Below, in pieces: positions 30,227 through 40,971 of a DNA stretch of 64,000 nt. Position numbers and translations under genes: made by a program. The notes under the pieces are model-generated. The model was not told the origin of the DNA. It searched no databases and saw nothing but the letters and a program-made list of their open reading frames with translations. Position 1 is the first letter of the stretch. Each line of letters opens with the position of its first letter. This DNA is from Isochrysis galbana (Eukaryota; Haptophyta; Isochrysidales; Isochrysidaceae): positions 3,722,833-3,786,832 of the forward strand of contig CM030940.1 of the NCBI GenBank assembly GCA_018136815.1. The letters run 5' to 3'.

Positions 30227-32163
30227 TCACTCTAGAACTTTGATGTTGCGTTCCGCGCAGATTGCCTTGAGTTGCTCGGGCCAAATGGAGACGGTGACCT
30301 CGCCTAGATGTGCCGTGCGCAAAAAGTATTGGTAGGTCCGAGCCTACGACAAAGCCGGAGCAAGCCGGGACGTGCTGATTCAGCCATGGAATGTAGAGAC
30401 AAAAGTAGCAATGGAGTAGACGTTTCGAATCGCGACGCGCACCTGGCCGATTCCGCCCCCAATGGACAATGGCAGGCTTCCAGAGAGCACACTCTGGTGG
30501 TAGGGGCTGACCAACTCAGCAGCGCGGCCCACTCCTTCCATTTGTAGGCGAAGGGTTTCGCCGTCGACCCTGCACGGGGAAAACGCACGCCGGTTTCAGG
30601 AATAGCCACTCCGATGCGATGATGCACTTTGCAAACGGAGGTGCTTATTCACACCTGATTCCCATGGACGAAAGTTCATGACGGCGGCGTGTCACCGGAT
30701 TCCACACAAGGATGTCGCCGTTAAGACCTCGGGTGCCTAACCAGGTGAGTGCACACACCAGCGGCTCACTGCAGTGCTCGCCTTGCTGCGAGGATGCCTG
30801 ACAGCATACCTTCACTATTTTCAGTCCACCAGTCGTCATAGTCGGCCGCCCTTGCCTGAGGATATGGCGGGCGGCCGAGGGGTGCCGCAAGAGAAGCCCG
30901 TCAAGGGACATTTGTTGGTGTTCACTAGGGCCGCTTTGTCCCCCACACCTCGTGCGGGCGACCGTCTGCTAGGGGATGGCCAATGCCAATGATGAAGACG
31001 GCAGGATGCTCTTGAAGGATCGCCTCTTCGCGTTGTTTGCGCCCAAGGTTGGGCCAGCGGCGAAGCATCTGTAGACATAAGCAAGGACACTATGTTAGGT
31101 TCATGTGAAACGCCAGACCCAATCACAGGCACGTCGAGGGCACACCTCTTCCGCGTGGACGAACACGATGTCCTGGGGTGGCGGTGGATAAACCGAGTCG
31201 GCTTCCTTGAGTTCTGGGAATAGATCGCGGACCTACGGGGACAACGGGGCGCCATGCTCAAGCCTATGAGCGAGGACGTCTAAGTGCAGAGCGTTTGTAT
31301 GGGCTTCACAGTAGGGCTGGCACCTCTTGTGCAGCATCTACCAGAGACGCCCAGATGTTCCGCACGGTCCCCTTGAGGTAGTCCAGGTTGCGATTCTCCG
31401 TAGTGATTACCTTCTCCCAATCCCATTGATCAACATAGCACCTGCAAGCAGCAGTGTAGAGGAGTTGCCACGGAGGATTCGAGGGAGCTGCCTTTCACTT
31501 GAGTTTGCCAGCAGCACTTACGAATGGTCGTGATCGAGAAAGTAATCCTTGCGAATCGCCCGCATGTCAGTGTTGATTCCCTACATGAACGGTAGGACAC
31601 AATAGTAAATCGCGTTCATCTTCAGACCACGCATGCAAGGACGGCGCATCTGCCCATCAGTCTCACACCTCTCCGACAGCGCATTCGAATTGCTTCAGTG
31701 CAGTCCGTTTCCACTTTGTCGCAGCTTGGACTACCTCCGCATCCATGCGATTCTCAAGACCGAGGCCAGCCTTGAAGGCGACCGGCGTACGGCTGCCGTC
31801 GCGGTCGAGCGTGTCGTTCACTCCGCTCTGCGGCGTGACGACGAGTGGCACCTGCGCTGTGTGCAGGGGGTTTCACCCGTCGGAACATTCGCGAGCAAGC
31901 TCGATCCTTGACCCTCATTCCTGTGCGGGAACGAGCGCTAGCGGCGTGGGCGAACGCACCTGAACCATCTTCAGATTGAGGCTTCGGTTCAGATTTGCCT
32001 CAATCCGGCTCTTCAACGCGTACAGCGCCTCCATTCTCCGCAGATTGGACTGAAGGGGCTTGTAGTCGGTTGGCAACACTCGTGCAACCTCTTCGTACGT
32101 AGAGATGCCTGGCCCTGCCGGCTCCATTGGTAGGGCAGTGGTGGTGGTGGACTTGTGCGACAT
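30227..32163 (-). CDS. asnA: Aspartate-ammonia ligase (AsnA-type asparagine synthetase), ten exons
   Basis: Makes asparagine from aspartate, ammonia and ATP (AMP-forming); it is the class II tRNA-synthetase-like enzyme of bacteria and a few protists. Ten exons on the minus strand: 32163-31960, 31851-31669, 31580-31522, 31441-31324, 31232-31146, 31068-30949, 30855-30810, 30736-30655, 30569-30443, 30343-30227. All introns are GT...AG and the splices keep frame for 380 residues. Family landmarks appear in order: [122 protein letters not shown]. The length exceeds the usual 330 or so because of an N-terminal extension of about 35 residues. No targeting peptide is obvious. Confidence 0.95.
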
Positions 32164-32743
32164 CTTGGGACCGGTTGCTCTTGCGTCTCGCTGGCGCTCG
32201 GGGTCAGGATGTGTGTGGAGGAGGGAGGGTTGGAAAGGAGAGTGGGGTTTAGCGGCCGGGGGGAGGGAGGTCGAGGGAGGACCCTCGTCTACTAGAAGTG
32301 AACGCCCTCTGCACGTGAGAAATCGCGTGCGGACAGATGTTACGCCTGCTGCTACGCTCGTCGGCGACTCCGCGAGGATTGACGAGGCGCTCTCCCTCCT
32401 CAGCTAATCACAGCGCCAGCCACATCCTCTCTTTCTACTGAGTAAAGCATCTTCTTCTACAAAGTACAACCCAAGAGGGCACACACACACCTGCGGGGCG
32501 GGTTGCTACCTGCCGCGCTGCACCACGCACGCGGCTCGTCACTCATCACTCGTCACGACTACGAAACTCGAGACGGTAACGGAGACGATCTATGATAGAT
32601 TTCAGCTATGATCATCAACGAGGCCGATTCCGGCTCCCGACGCAATGTGCGAGTGGTTCGTCTACGAGTACTCCGTCCCCGAGTCCGAGCCGTCACCACT
32701 ACTATTCAACTATTCAAAGCGAGCGCCTGTGGTTCCACGTTCC
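32164..32743. other. Upstream region of asnA, no gene
   Basis: GC-rich 5' flank followed by mixed sequence; CA and TCACTCATC short repeats at 32485 and 32535. No element recognised. Confidence 0.4.
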
Positions 32744-32943
32744 TGTCGCATCCAGAGTATTTCATACTCTAGGCGGATGCGGTGTCTCTATCCTCTATCA
32801 ATGTCAATGTGTAGTCTGTGAAGAAAATTGAAATTGAGTGAGATTTTTTGTTTTCGCCAATGAGTAGTTGTCTCGTCGAAGCTTCGCCGTATTGCACGCC
32901 GACGCCGAGTTTGTTTGGCCGTCCTTTGTTTCACATTGATTTG
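32744..32943 (+). repeat. Family E repeat, copy 2, interrupted by element A2
   Basis: Same nested hairpin as 22290 (GCATCC/GGATGC outside, GAGTAT-TTC-ATACTC inside). It is followed by GTGAAGAAAATTGAAATTGAG and GTATTGCACGCCGACGCCG. Similarity to copy 1 stops at CATTGATTTG, where the A2 leader begins. Confidence 0.65.
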
Positions 32944-33297
32944 TTCAACTACTTTTATAAGTAGGAGGCCAATGGGGGCCTCGCGCCCCCCTCTCTCCAT
33001 CGCAAACACCCCCTGGGTGGGCCTGCACACTCAACCTCAGCCCCTGCCTACTGGCAGGGGCTGAGCTGACACCACTCTTGCCCAGTCCTTCGCCGAGCGC
33101 GCGCCACGCGCCGCACGCACTCGCCTGCACTCGCCCTCGCTCGTACTGACCCCCCCCCCTCACCATTGAGCCATACACCACCGAGGCCGCCAGGAGGGCA
33201 CCCTGGGCCAGCGAGGCGAGCGAGGGAGAGGCAGGAGAGGCCAGGGGCACTGCCCCCGCTTCCACTGCCCCCTGAGTTGCCCTGGCTAGCCCTCTGG

Positions 33298-35354
33298 TAG
33301 GGCGGTCAAACAGGGCTTTTTAAGTACTAATATTGGGGGGGGTCGACATTTTTGACCGTGAGCGGAAAGCCCCGGCGAAAGCGCCTCGGAGGGTCTCCCC
33401 GCCTTTTCAGAATCCTCGTCCGAAAAGACGGTGCGAAGTCCCGTCGGACCCCCCCCCTTGCACACGCTCTGGCGGCTCACACGAGCCGAACTAGACGTCG
33501 CTCCCACTGAGAGATGTGTTTCTTTAGTCTAAAAGGTGCCTACACACCTCTTAAATTAGAATTAGGGGTCCGACGCCCCATATTGCCTATAAAGCAAATT
33601 TCAAACCCTGGTGCCCCAGCGATGACGTCCGCGCATGCACATACGCACCACACACAGCTCGCACACGGCTCATTCGGCTGTCACAGGATGCTCCTTGACT
33701 GTCCCGACCCTCGCCCCGCAGGATTCGCCCGGGCTCGCGATTGACGAGGAGCTGGAGCACCAGGACGCCATGGCGCTCGATGCTGCTCGCTGGTCGACAA
33801 AAGTTTGCTGGCCGCTGGCGGGACAGGTGCGCTGCCGATCGCGCCCGCTCTGGCGCAGATCGACCAGGCCCATACTACAATTCCTTTGCCGCCCCAAACG
33901 TCAGGTTCCCGACTCGTATTTCGACGCTGTGAGGCAGGGAGAACACCTGCCGCCAATGCTCAACCAGAGCATCGGCGGCAGGTGTTCTCTCTATGTTTTC
34001 GTCGGCTCCTCGGATTTTCACGTGCATCATAGGGCTGGTAGCAATCTAGAAATGTAATTTAAGCTAGCCTGCAGCGTGATCTGCGACGGCGCGACGCGCG
34101 CGGCCGAACAGTACTGTAGAATTGATAGCTTTTTGTTTGATGTCTAAAGGGAGAAGTTTTCTCCGCACGGAGGGCTCGAAAATTGGGCAGAAGGGCGAAT
34201 TTCGAGCTCTTGACCGCCCGTTCTTTTGGCTACTAGTAGATTCAATATGTAATCTAGCCAAGCAGCGGCCTGAAAGCTTCAGGCGTGATGGTTGCGATCG
34301 ATTTCTGTGGGCAATCGTGTCGTGAATCACGATTGGACACCGGCTGCTTTGCGCTCATCACGAGCCAACTTTTAGAATTTTTTGTACACACGGATGACCT
34401 CCAAGGCCATTCACGTTCGGAGACACACAAGTCGTGCCCGCCAAGCACGGGCCAGTCAATAGTTTGCCCGTTTTTATGGCACAACATCCCAACATGGAGC
34501 ACAAAAAGTAGTTTTGTTTTCGCATTGACGTGCTGAATTGACGGACAGCCTCGTGTCTTCGAGCGTCTCACGTTCGATTTCGAGAGACAACCCCTCCCTT
34601 TCTTTCGATGATTCGACAGTCTCATATGGTAAGACTGGTTGGCTACCGAAACATTGGCATTTGGGCATGCTGATGGTCATGTATTGTGCTCATATGTGTC
34701 TTGGACTGGTGAAATGAAGACTAAAATAAGAATTACTAAGGTTATAATTTGGCAAAACTATAATCAATTTGATCTTTTTCTCCTGCGGCGGCGCGCGATG
34801 GCGGCCGCAGCGATGGTCGCTGGCCTCGCAAGTGGCCTCGCAAGCGGCCTGTGGCCGCTCTGGCGAGGGTCTGCGCGGCCAGGAGGCCAGCAGACACCAC
34901 CTCCCACCATGCTGAGGCGGTGCCGCGCGTGATGGGGCAGCCCATCATGCGCAGCACCGTCATTTTGACGGCTCGCGGCCTGCCGCGCACTGCATGCGCG
35001 CGAGGGGCTGGCAGTAGATGCCAGCAGGGGCGAGGTGGAGGGCGCAGGCGACGCCGTGCGCCCGCGCAGGGTTTTGTACTGCCTGCCCGGGGGTAACCGT
35101 GCCCGGGGAACGCAGGCGCGCGTCGCACAGCGCGACCTGTGGTGCACTTTTGTGGTCGACGTCGATTTCGCACGAGCGCAAAAACGTTTTTGGGTCTGTG
35201 TGTTGAATGGCGTCGAAAATGTGCATATTTCTCATTAGATTCTGCCTAATATACCCATTTCCAGTAGCATATCCTAAGATCTCGCTATGAAACCTCAATC
35301 TTGACTTAGTGAATTTTCACCCTTAGAAGTTAAAAGCCCTGTTTGACCGCCCTA
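33298..35354. mobile_element. 2.06-kb terminal-inverted-repeat element with 7-bp duplication
   Basis: Both ends read TAGGGCGGTCAAACAGGGC then TTTT(T)AA, in inverted orientation (33298 and 35354). CCTCTGG directly flanks each end (33291-33297, 35355-35361). A1 at 3727-3738 has the uninterrupted sequence CCCCTCTGGGGGGGCC, an internal empty site. The terminus resembles hAT ends (TAGGG...), but those usually duplicate 8 bp. The interior has no transposase. It contains a family-H-like reading frame (33650-33790) and a GC-rich block (34790-35130) unlike the AT-rich rest, so it is non-autonomous. Confidence 0.85.
33635..33800 (+). pseudogene. ORF family H fragment, copy 3
   Basis: In one frame it reads AHSAVTGCSLTVPTLAPQDS, PGLAIDEELEHQDAMAL, paralleling LTIPTRPSQDSPSLELGIE, NQDQL at the minus-strand copy near 24020. 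It lies inside the 33298-35354 element. No intact ORF. Confidence 0.35.
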
Positions 35355-36190
35355 CCTCTGGGGGGGCCCAAGCAAGGGGCCGCCCAGAAGGGGACCATGG
35401 CGCGCGCCATGCAGCACACGCCCGTAGGAGAACGAAGAGAATGACGGGAAAAGAACGACAAAAAAAGACACGATCCGGCCCGAGACCAACCTAGTTGGGC
35501 TGTAAGTACTGATATTAGTACTGATGCATTAGTATTAGCTCCCCAGGAGCTGATATACTGATGTTAGTTCCTAGGCTGCCAGTTCAAAAATAAAACCAAA
35601 AACAAAACTCCGGAGCGGGAACGAGCCCCCGCGAACAAGCGCAGAGGCGCGCCAGCCCGCACTCCCTCCCCCCGCCTATCTCTCCTGCTAGCTGCCCACC
35701 CCCCACCACCTTGGACTCTTGGCCTCTCCACATGCACCTGCCAACTCGTGCTCTCTGTTTATTTGCGCTGCCCTCCCCTTTGTGCGCGCGCCACGCGCTG
35801 CACGCTGAACACCCCCTGTAAGTATAAGTATAATAATAGCGATACTAAAAGTTATAATAGGGGTGTAAGCTGATATTAGTACTGATGTAAGTACTGATGT
35901 AAGTGTAAGCTCAAAACCACCGTAAGCTTACGGACTGACAGCCCAACTAGGGAGACCAACCGAGGGCGGAGCCACCAAAGACGAACACAGCAGGCCTGCC
36001 CCACCCCTCCCCCTACCTAACGCGAGGCCCAAAGTAGTGTACATGGGCCGAACCCCCAAAACCGAAGAAAAAGAAACGAGGGGGGGAGCGGAAGGAAGAG
36101 TAGCGGTAGGGGTATAGGCGATGGCGGCGCGATCGCGGGGGGATGCGAGTCACTTGCAGCATAGCGGACACCTTCAAGGAGGTTTTTTTA

Positions 36191-36690
36191 GATCTATATC
36201 TCCATGCTATCAGGTATAGGGTCGAATCGAAGACGAAAATGCAAAAAGTGGGGGTGAGGTTTGAGGTTCGCTTTTTTAAAAAGATTAAAGATAAAGAGGA
36301 GTTCGCTTTTTTGATCACCGGGCAGCCTGGGCGTTTCTCTGTGTAAGCCTTTGTTTGTTTTTGTTTCCCGCTGTTTTTATCGGTGTTTTCTATTTTCCAC
36401 GCTGCACTTTCAATTGATTTTCGTTTATTTTTTACTCTCGTCGGACTCTCGGAGACCTCACAGGCTCCGCGTTGTGGGCCAGCATGGCTACTGGCTGCAA
36501 GGTGTAGCCGAGGCCACGCGGCGGGAGGGACCGGGGTCGCACTCGCCTGCTCGGTCTGCGCGGGCGGACGCGGTCGCGTCGCCAGCGACTGCTCCATGGG
36601 TACTGGGGGGGCGCCCTCGGCGGGGGGCCCGAAGGAGAAGAGGGGCTCGGCAGCGCGCTCCTGGCAACCAACTATAAAGTTAGTTGGACC
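36191..36690 (-). mobile_element. MERAA repeat, copy 4 (start codon lost)
   Basis: On the minus strand the leader CCAACTAACTTTATAGTTGG lies at 36687-36668, followed by TTGCCAGGAGCGCGC. The ATG of other copies is AGG because one T is missing. The frame continues: AAEPLFSFGPPAEGAPPVP, MEQSLATRPRPPAQTEQ, then a divergent Lys/Asn-rich stretch (KNKRKSIESAAW, KQTKAYTEK). The end is unclear and abuts A2 near 36190. Confidence 0.5.
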
Positions 36691-36914
36691 AACACCAACA
36701 CAGTATTTGTCACACAGTGTGAAGCAGCTTGCATGCATGCGCGGATATACGCAACATATTGAGAACGTGGTTGCACACCGGTGCCGCCTAGCCGAAGGCC
36801 TGCTTCTAAAGCCCAAAGTCGCGCTCACAGGCCACGTGCATGTATGCGCCGTGAGCGCTCAAGTGTTGGCAGCGCTCCGTGCATCGTGATTCGCAGTAGC
36901 CTTGGTGTTCTCCG

Positions 36915-39900
36915 TTACGCCTTGGAGAGCACATAACGATGGCAGTGGAGCATGAACTCGGGGTAGCTCATCATCTGCTTCGTCTGGTCCTCGACGAGAG
37001 CGCGCACGAGAGGCGCGTCGTTAACACCTTGCTTGAGCACGCGCAGAGGCATCCAGGTAGCGGTGTGCTGTGCGCGAATGGCATCGACCAATGAGTGCAG
37101 GTCCGCTGCCGTCGGCGACGAGTCTGGAGGCAGAAGGCGAAGGCTCGATGGCTCCACTCCCTGCACATAGTGAGGCCAAGCAAGGGCGGTTGAGTAGAGC
37201 GACAAGCAGCACCGAGGCAATGCTCTACGAAAGTACGGGAGCTCAATAAGGGCGTGAGTTACGGGCGGCGCGGCACAAGCCGAGCAATGGAGGGCACAGT
37301 GGAGCGACACGCTTGTAGCGACGCGTGAATCCAGGGCAAATGACGAGCGGCAACGACGAGTGGCAAGCAAGGGGCTCGAGAGAGACTGCGAGCTAACACC
37401 CTCGGCCATGGGCTGTGACGGGGGGCGCAGCTCGGGACCAAAAAGCAGCACAGCTGCGTGCTTCACCTCCAACGAAGCCCAACCAAAGGCAGGCTGCACA
37501 AACTCGGCAGGGACACCCCGGCCAATCCATAGGCTGAGATCGCAGGTGTCGTCCAGGATGTAGGCGCAATTAGGGTGAACCGCCTGGCCGGTGAGGGGCA
37601 GCGGTATCGGAAGCCCAGACGACAGACGTTCCACGGGAGGGAAGACTTGGAAGAGGCGCGGGTGGCACAAGACGGTTGTCTCCGTCGGCGACGCCGTGCT
37701 GAGTATGTGGACGAGTTGCGAGCGCTCGTCCGCACGGGCGTCAGCGGGCCCCAGGTAGAGAACGCTCTTCATCGCAGCGAGGGTGTATAGAGGCAGCAGC
37801 CGGAGCGAATCAGGAACGAGGAACTGGTTGGTGGTCTTAGCTGCTGGTGGACACAGAGAGCGGTACGCGCGGAGAGCCTCGAGACAAGCATTTTGGAGCT
37901 TTTCGGCCCCATCCATGGGACGCGTGGCGAGAGCGGCCTCCGCGGCGAGGCGCGCAGTGAGCGCGACGCACGCGTCGACGTCGGCCGATTCGAATATATT
38001 TGAGAGTGCCGAGGTAACGGGCAGCTCGAGGGTCATCACGCGAATGCGCCGCTCGCCGCACGTGGTCGTATAGAGCAGTGCGGCTTGTAGGCAGGCACTC
38101 GAGTATCCCAGCTCGTTTTCCTCATGCGCGATCTCGACCGCAAAGCTCTTGTCCTGGTCGACGTTTGGCAAGGCGAGCAGGTCGACGCCGCGGATGAAGA
38201 AGTGGCCATGGAAGGAGGCGATGCGTAGCCCACGTGACGCGCGCACTCGCATAACGGCCTCAAGGCCCTGGTCCCGGGTGAGGTTGTGCTGCAGGTCGCG
38301 CGAGAGCTTCTCTCCCATCACTGAGTCGTTGAAGCCGGGCAGGTGGTAGACAGTGCCGCCAGTGTGCTTGGCGAGCTGGCCAATCGTGGCCAAATCGGCA
38401 TAAGAGCCTATCGTACCAAGAAGAAAGGGAGGGGTGTCAGCGGCGATTGGCATGGAGCATGCGCCGGAGCAGAGGTTGGAGCGTGCGCGCCGCGAGGCAG
38501 AAGCATTGCGAGGTGGCACTTCAAAAGGGTAGGCGAGTTGCACCGTTGCAGTTCCAAATGTCGACGCAGAGCTGCTGCTTCGAGCAGTCGACGGCGAAGT
38601 TCTTGTAGAACTCGCTGGAAGGGGCGAGCATTCCTCCCCCCGCCTTTGCATCGCTGTTCGCGGCGCCCCCGCGTCCTCCGCCAGCGACTCCGGCTGGGCC
38701 ACCGCCCTCGCGGTTCACGAGCTTCCCTTCTCCAAGCGTTGGCCGGGAAGCCGTGAACACAGCGAGCTTGCCCCCGACGTGTTGGGAGGCCTGGAAGGCA
38801 GCCTGCAGCGCTGGGCCAAAGGAAGTCTCTGTCGTCTGATTTGATGCGAACATATCCGGCAGCTTCTCGAGCAGCGCGACGAGCACATCTTTCCGCTCCG
38901 ACAGGTTCACTAGGACCTCTCCGGGCATGGGGACGAAGGGCTCCTCCAGCTCAGCCACCACCAGCATCTGAGCTGTCGAGCCATTTAGATTGTAGAAGTG
39001 GAGAGTGGAGTCGTACGTGATGAGGCCAACCTGCGTGCGCTCGCCTCCTGGAAGCCGGTCTAGAGAGTGTCGTAGTGTCGCGGCCACGCAGCGAAGCATG
39101 CCCGACGCAACCGCCTGATATGATACATCGATCAGGAACAAGAAGACTGGCGGCTGTGGTGGCCGGACCATGTACTCTGCTGGGGCGACGAACTCGACAG
39201 CGCCACAGTGGAGCTCGGGCCGCTCCATCCGATCTCGGCGCTGGCCGGTGTGGTCGAGATCACAAATATAGCTTGGCGGGCAGTCATTGGCGAGGGAGCA
39301 CACGTTGCACCGCCAGCGACGCCCATTGTCGATGAAGGAGACGAACGCGTTGATGTATGTGCGGCAGCGGCGGCAGCGGACAACGCCAGCGGCCCCAAAG
39401 TTGACCACCGGCACGGGAGCCTCCTCGCACCGCGCAAGCGGCGTGATGATGGCGCCGAGGGGAAGCGCCGTCCTGCTCTTGTTGGCCGGCGAGTTTGGCA
39501 GGGAGTTGACCGTCATGCGGATGAACTGTGGGTGGCACTGCCCCGGGTTGGCCGCCGCCTCACCGCGGGCATCCCAACGCATCGGGTGGGAGAGCTCATC
39601 AGCGCTGGGCCGCGGCAGCTCCTCCGGCGCTACCTGTGATCCGCCGGGACCGCCCATGATAGTAAGCGCCCGGAACTTGTCCGCGAGGGGCTGGTCGAGG
39701 TCACCCGCGCCTCCCACAGCGGGCGGCGACATGTAGCCGGGCACCGCCGGCCGGCCCAACGGCGCTCCGGGCCGACCCCCTGGCGCCGCGGCATATAACG
39801 GCACCGAGGGAGCTGCAGAAGTGGCGTACATGCCTGGGGCACCCGGCTGCGGTGGGGGGGGAATAGTTGGGCCCCCAGGTGGCGGCGGCGGCATACGCGG

Positions 39901-40731
39901 CAGCGTCGTCAGGGGCATGCCCGGCGGGGCACCCATCATCGGGACTGGCGACGGCCTCGCCCCTGGAGGCGGCAGGCCACCTGGCGCGAACGGTGGCCGC
40001 GCCCCGGGCAGCGGGGTACCGCTCGGCGGTGGCGGGCCGCCTTGCGGTGGAGGGCCACCGGACAATGGCGGGCCGCCTGGTGGAGGCGGGCCGCCTGGTG
40101 GAGGCGGGCCGCCTGGTGGAGGCGGGCCGCCTGGAGGAGGCGGGCCGCCTGGAGGAGGCGGGCCGCCTGGTCGAGGCGGGCCGCCTGGTCGAGGCGGGCC
40201 GCCTGGTGGAGGTGGGCGAACAAAGGGGGCACCTGGGGGGGGGGCCATCGGGATGCGTGGCGGCGCGCCTGGCCTAGGCGGCGGTGCGCCAGGTCCAGGC
40301 GGTGGCATGCCCGGTCCAGGTGGCGGCGCACCCGGCCCGGGAGGCGGCGCACCCAGTCCCAGCGGCGGCGCGCCTGGCCCAGGCCGAAAGCCGCCCGGCC
40401 TTGGCGGCGGTGCGCCCATCCGTGGCATCATAGTCTGCGGGCCACTTGGGGGCGGCGGCGCGCCCGGATGCGGCATGCTAGCTGGCAGGGGCCCGCCCGC
40501 CTGACGCATCGGCGGCGCGCCAGCGCCAGGAGGCATGATCGTTGGGGGTGCTCCCCCCGCCGCCGGAAGCGGCCGTGCAGCGATCCCATTTGGCTGCGGG
40601 CGTGGCCCAGGCGGCGGCGGTCGCGCGGCGGGCGGCATCATCCGGGGCTGTTGGAGCGGCATACCGTTCGGCGAAGGGCGCATGGCGGGCCGCGGCGCGC
40701 CGGGAGGAGGCGGGCCGCGGGGGGGGAGCAT
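36915..40731 (-). CDS. SEC24: COPII coat subunit SEC24
   Basis: SEC24 selects cargo for COPII vesicles at ER exit sites, as a dimer with SEC23. Exon 1 is 40731-38544 and exon 2 is 38407-36915, joined across a 136-bp intron (GTGCAA...ACGATAG) that restores NGSYADLATIGQLAKHTGG. The product is about 1226 residues. Residues 1-330 are a Pro/Gly-rich tract built on PPGGPP/PPPG repeats (40070-40220 is a minisatellite-like array), typical of SEC24 N-termini. Then come the zinc finger (VRCRRCRTYINAF ... RWRCNVC), the trunk domain (PPVFLFLIDVSYQAVASGM; ERTQVGLITYDSTLHFYNL), the beta/helical region (FHGHFFIRGVDLLALPNVDQ) and the gelsolin-like C-terminus (MSYPEFMLHCHRYVL). Around 37460-37170 the frame lacks SEC24 similarity and may be an unspliced, in-frame intron. 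Confidence 0.93.
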
Positions 40732-40938
40732 TTTGGGGGGTGGGGCGGGGGGGGGCGGGCGCCCTCGCGTCGGCGGCTCGGCGCGTGGGCGAGGAGGGTA
40801 GGGAGGGGGTGGGGGGGGGGGGTGTTAGGAAGAGGAAGGGGGGGGGAACAGTTAGTGTGGGAAGGGGGAGAGAGAGAGGGAGGGGGGGGGGTGGAGAGAA
40901 GAAAGGTGGGAGAGGGGAGGGCGGCGGGCGGGCGGGGA

Positions 40939-40971
<33 letters not shown>

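Larger units (their letters stand above)
32944..36190 (+). mobile_element. Retroposon A2 (second copy of A1), split by the 33298-35354 element
   Basis: The leader TTCAACTACTTTTATAAGTAGG is followed by CAATGGGGGCC and then the A1 body: ACACCCCCTGGGTGGGCCTG, CAGGGGCTGAGCTGAC, ACTGACCCCCCCC, CACTGCCCCCTGAG. It is cut at CCTCTGG (33297) and resumes at 35355 with CCTCTGGGGGGGCC, CCATGGCGCGCGCC, GAGAACGAAGAGAATGACG, AGAACGACAAAAAAAGACAC. It ends AGCATAGCGGACACCTTCAA, GG, T-run, parallel to 4295-4327. A CTGATATTAGTACTGATG-rich insert (35505-35925) is absent from A1. Confidence 0.7.

Noticed and set aside
36013-36828. 271-codon minus frame as a single gene
   Set aside because: It joins MERAA copy 4, whose start codon is lost, to unrelated A2 DNA; the ends are a TTG start and repeat sequence.
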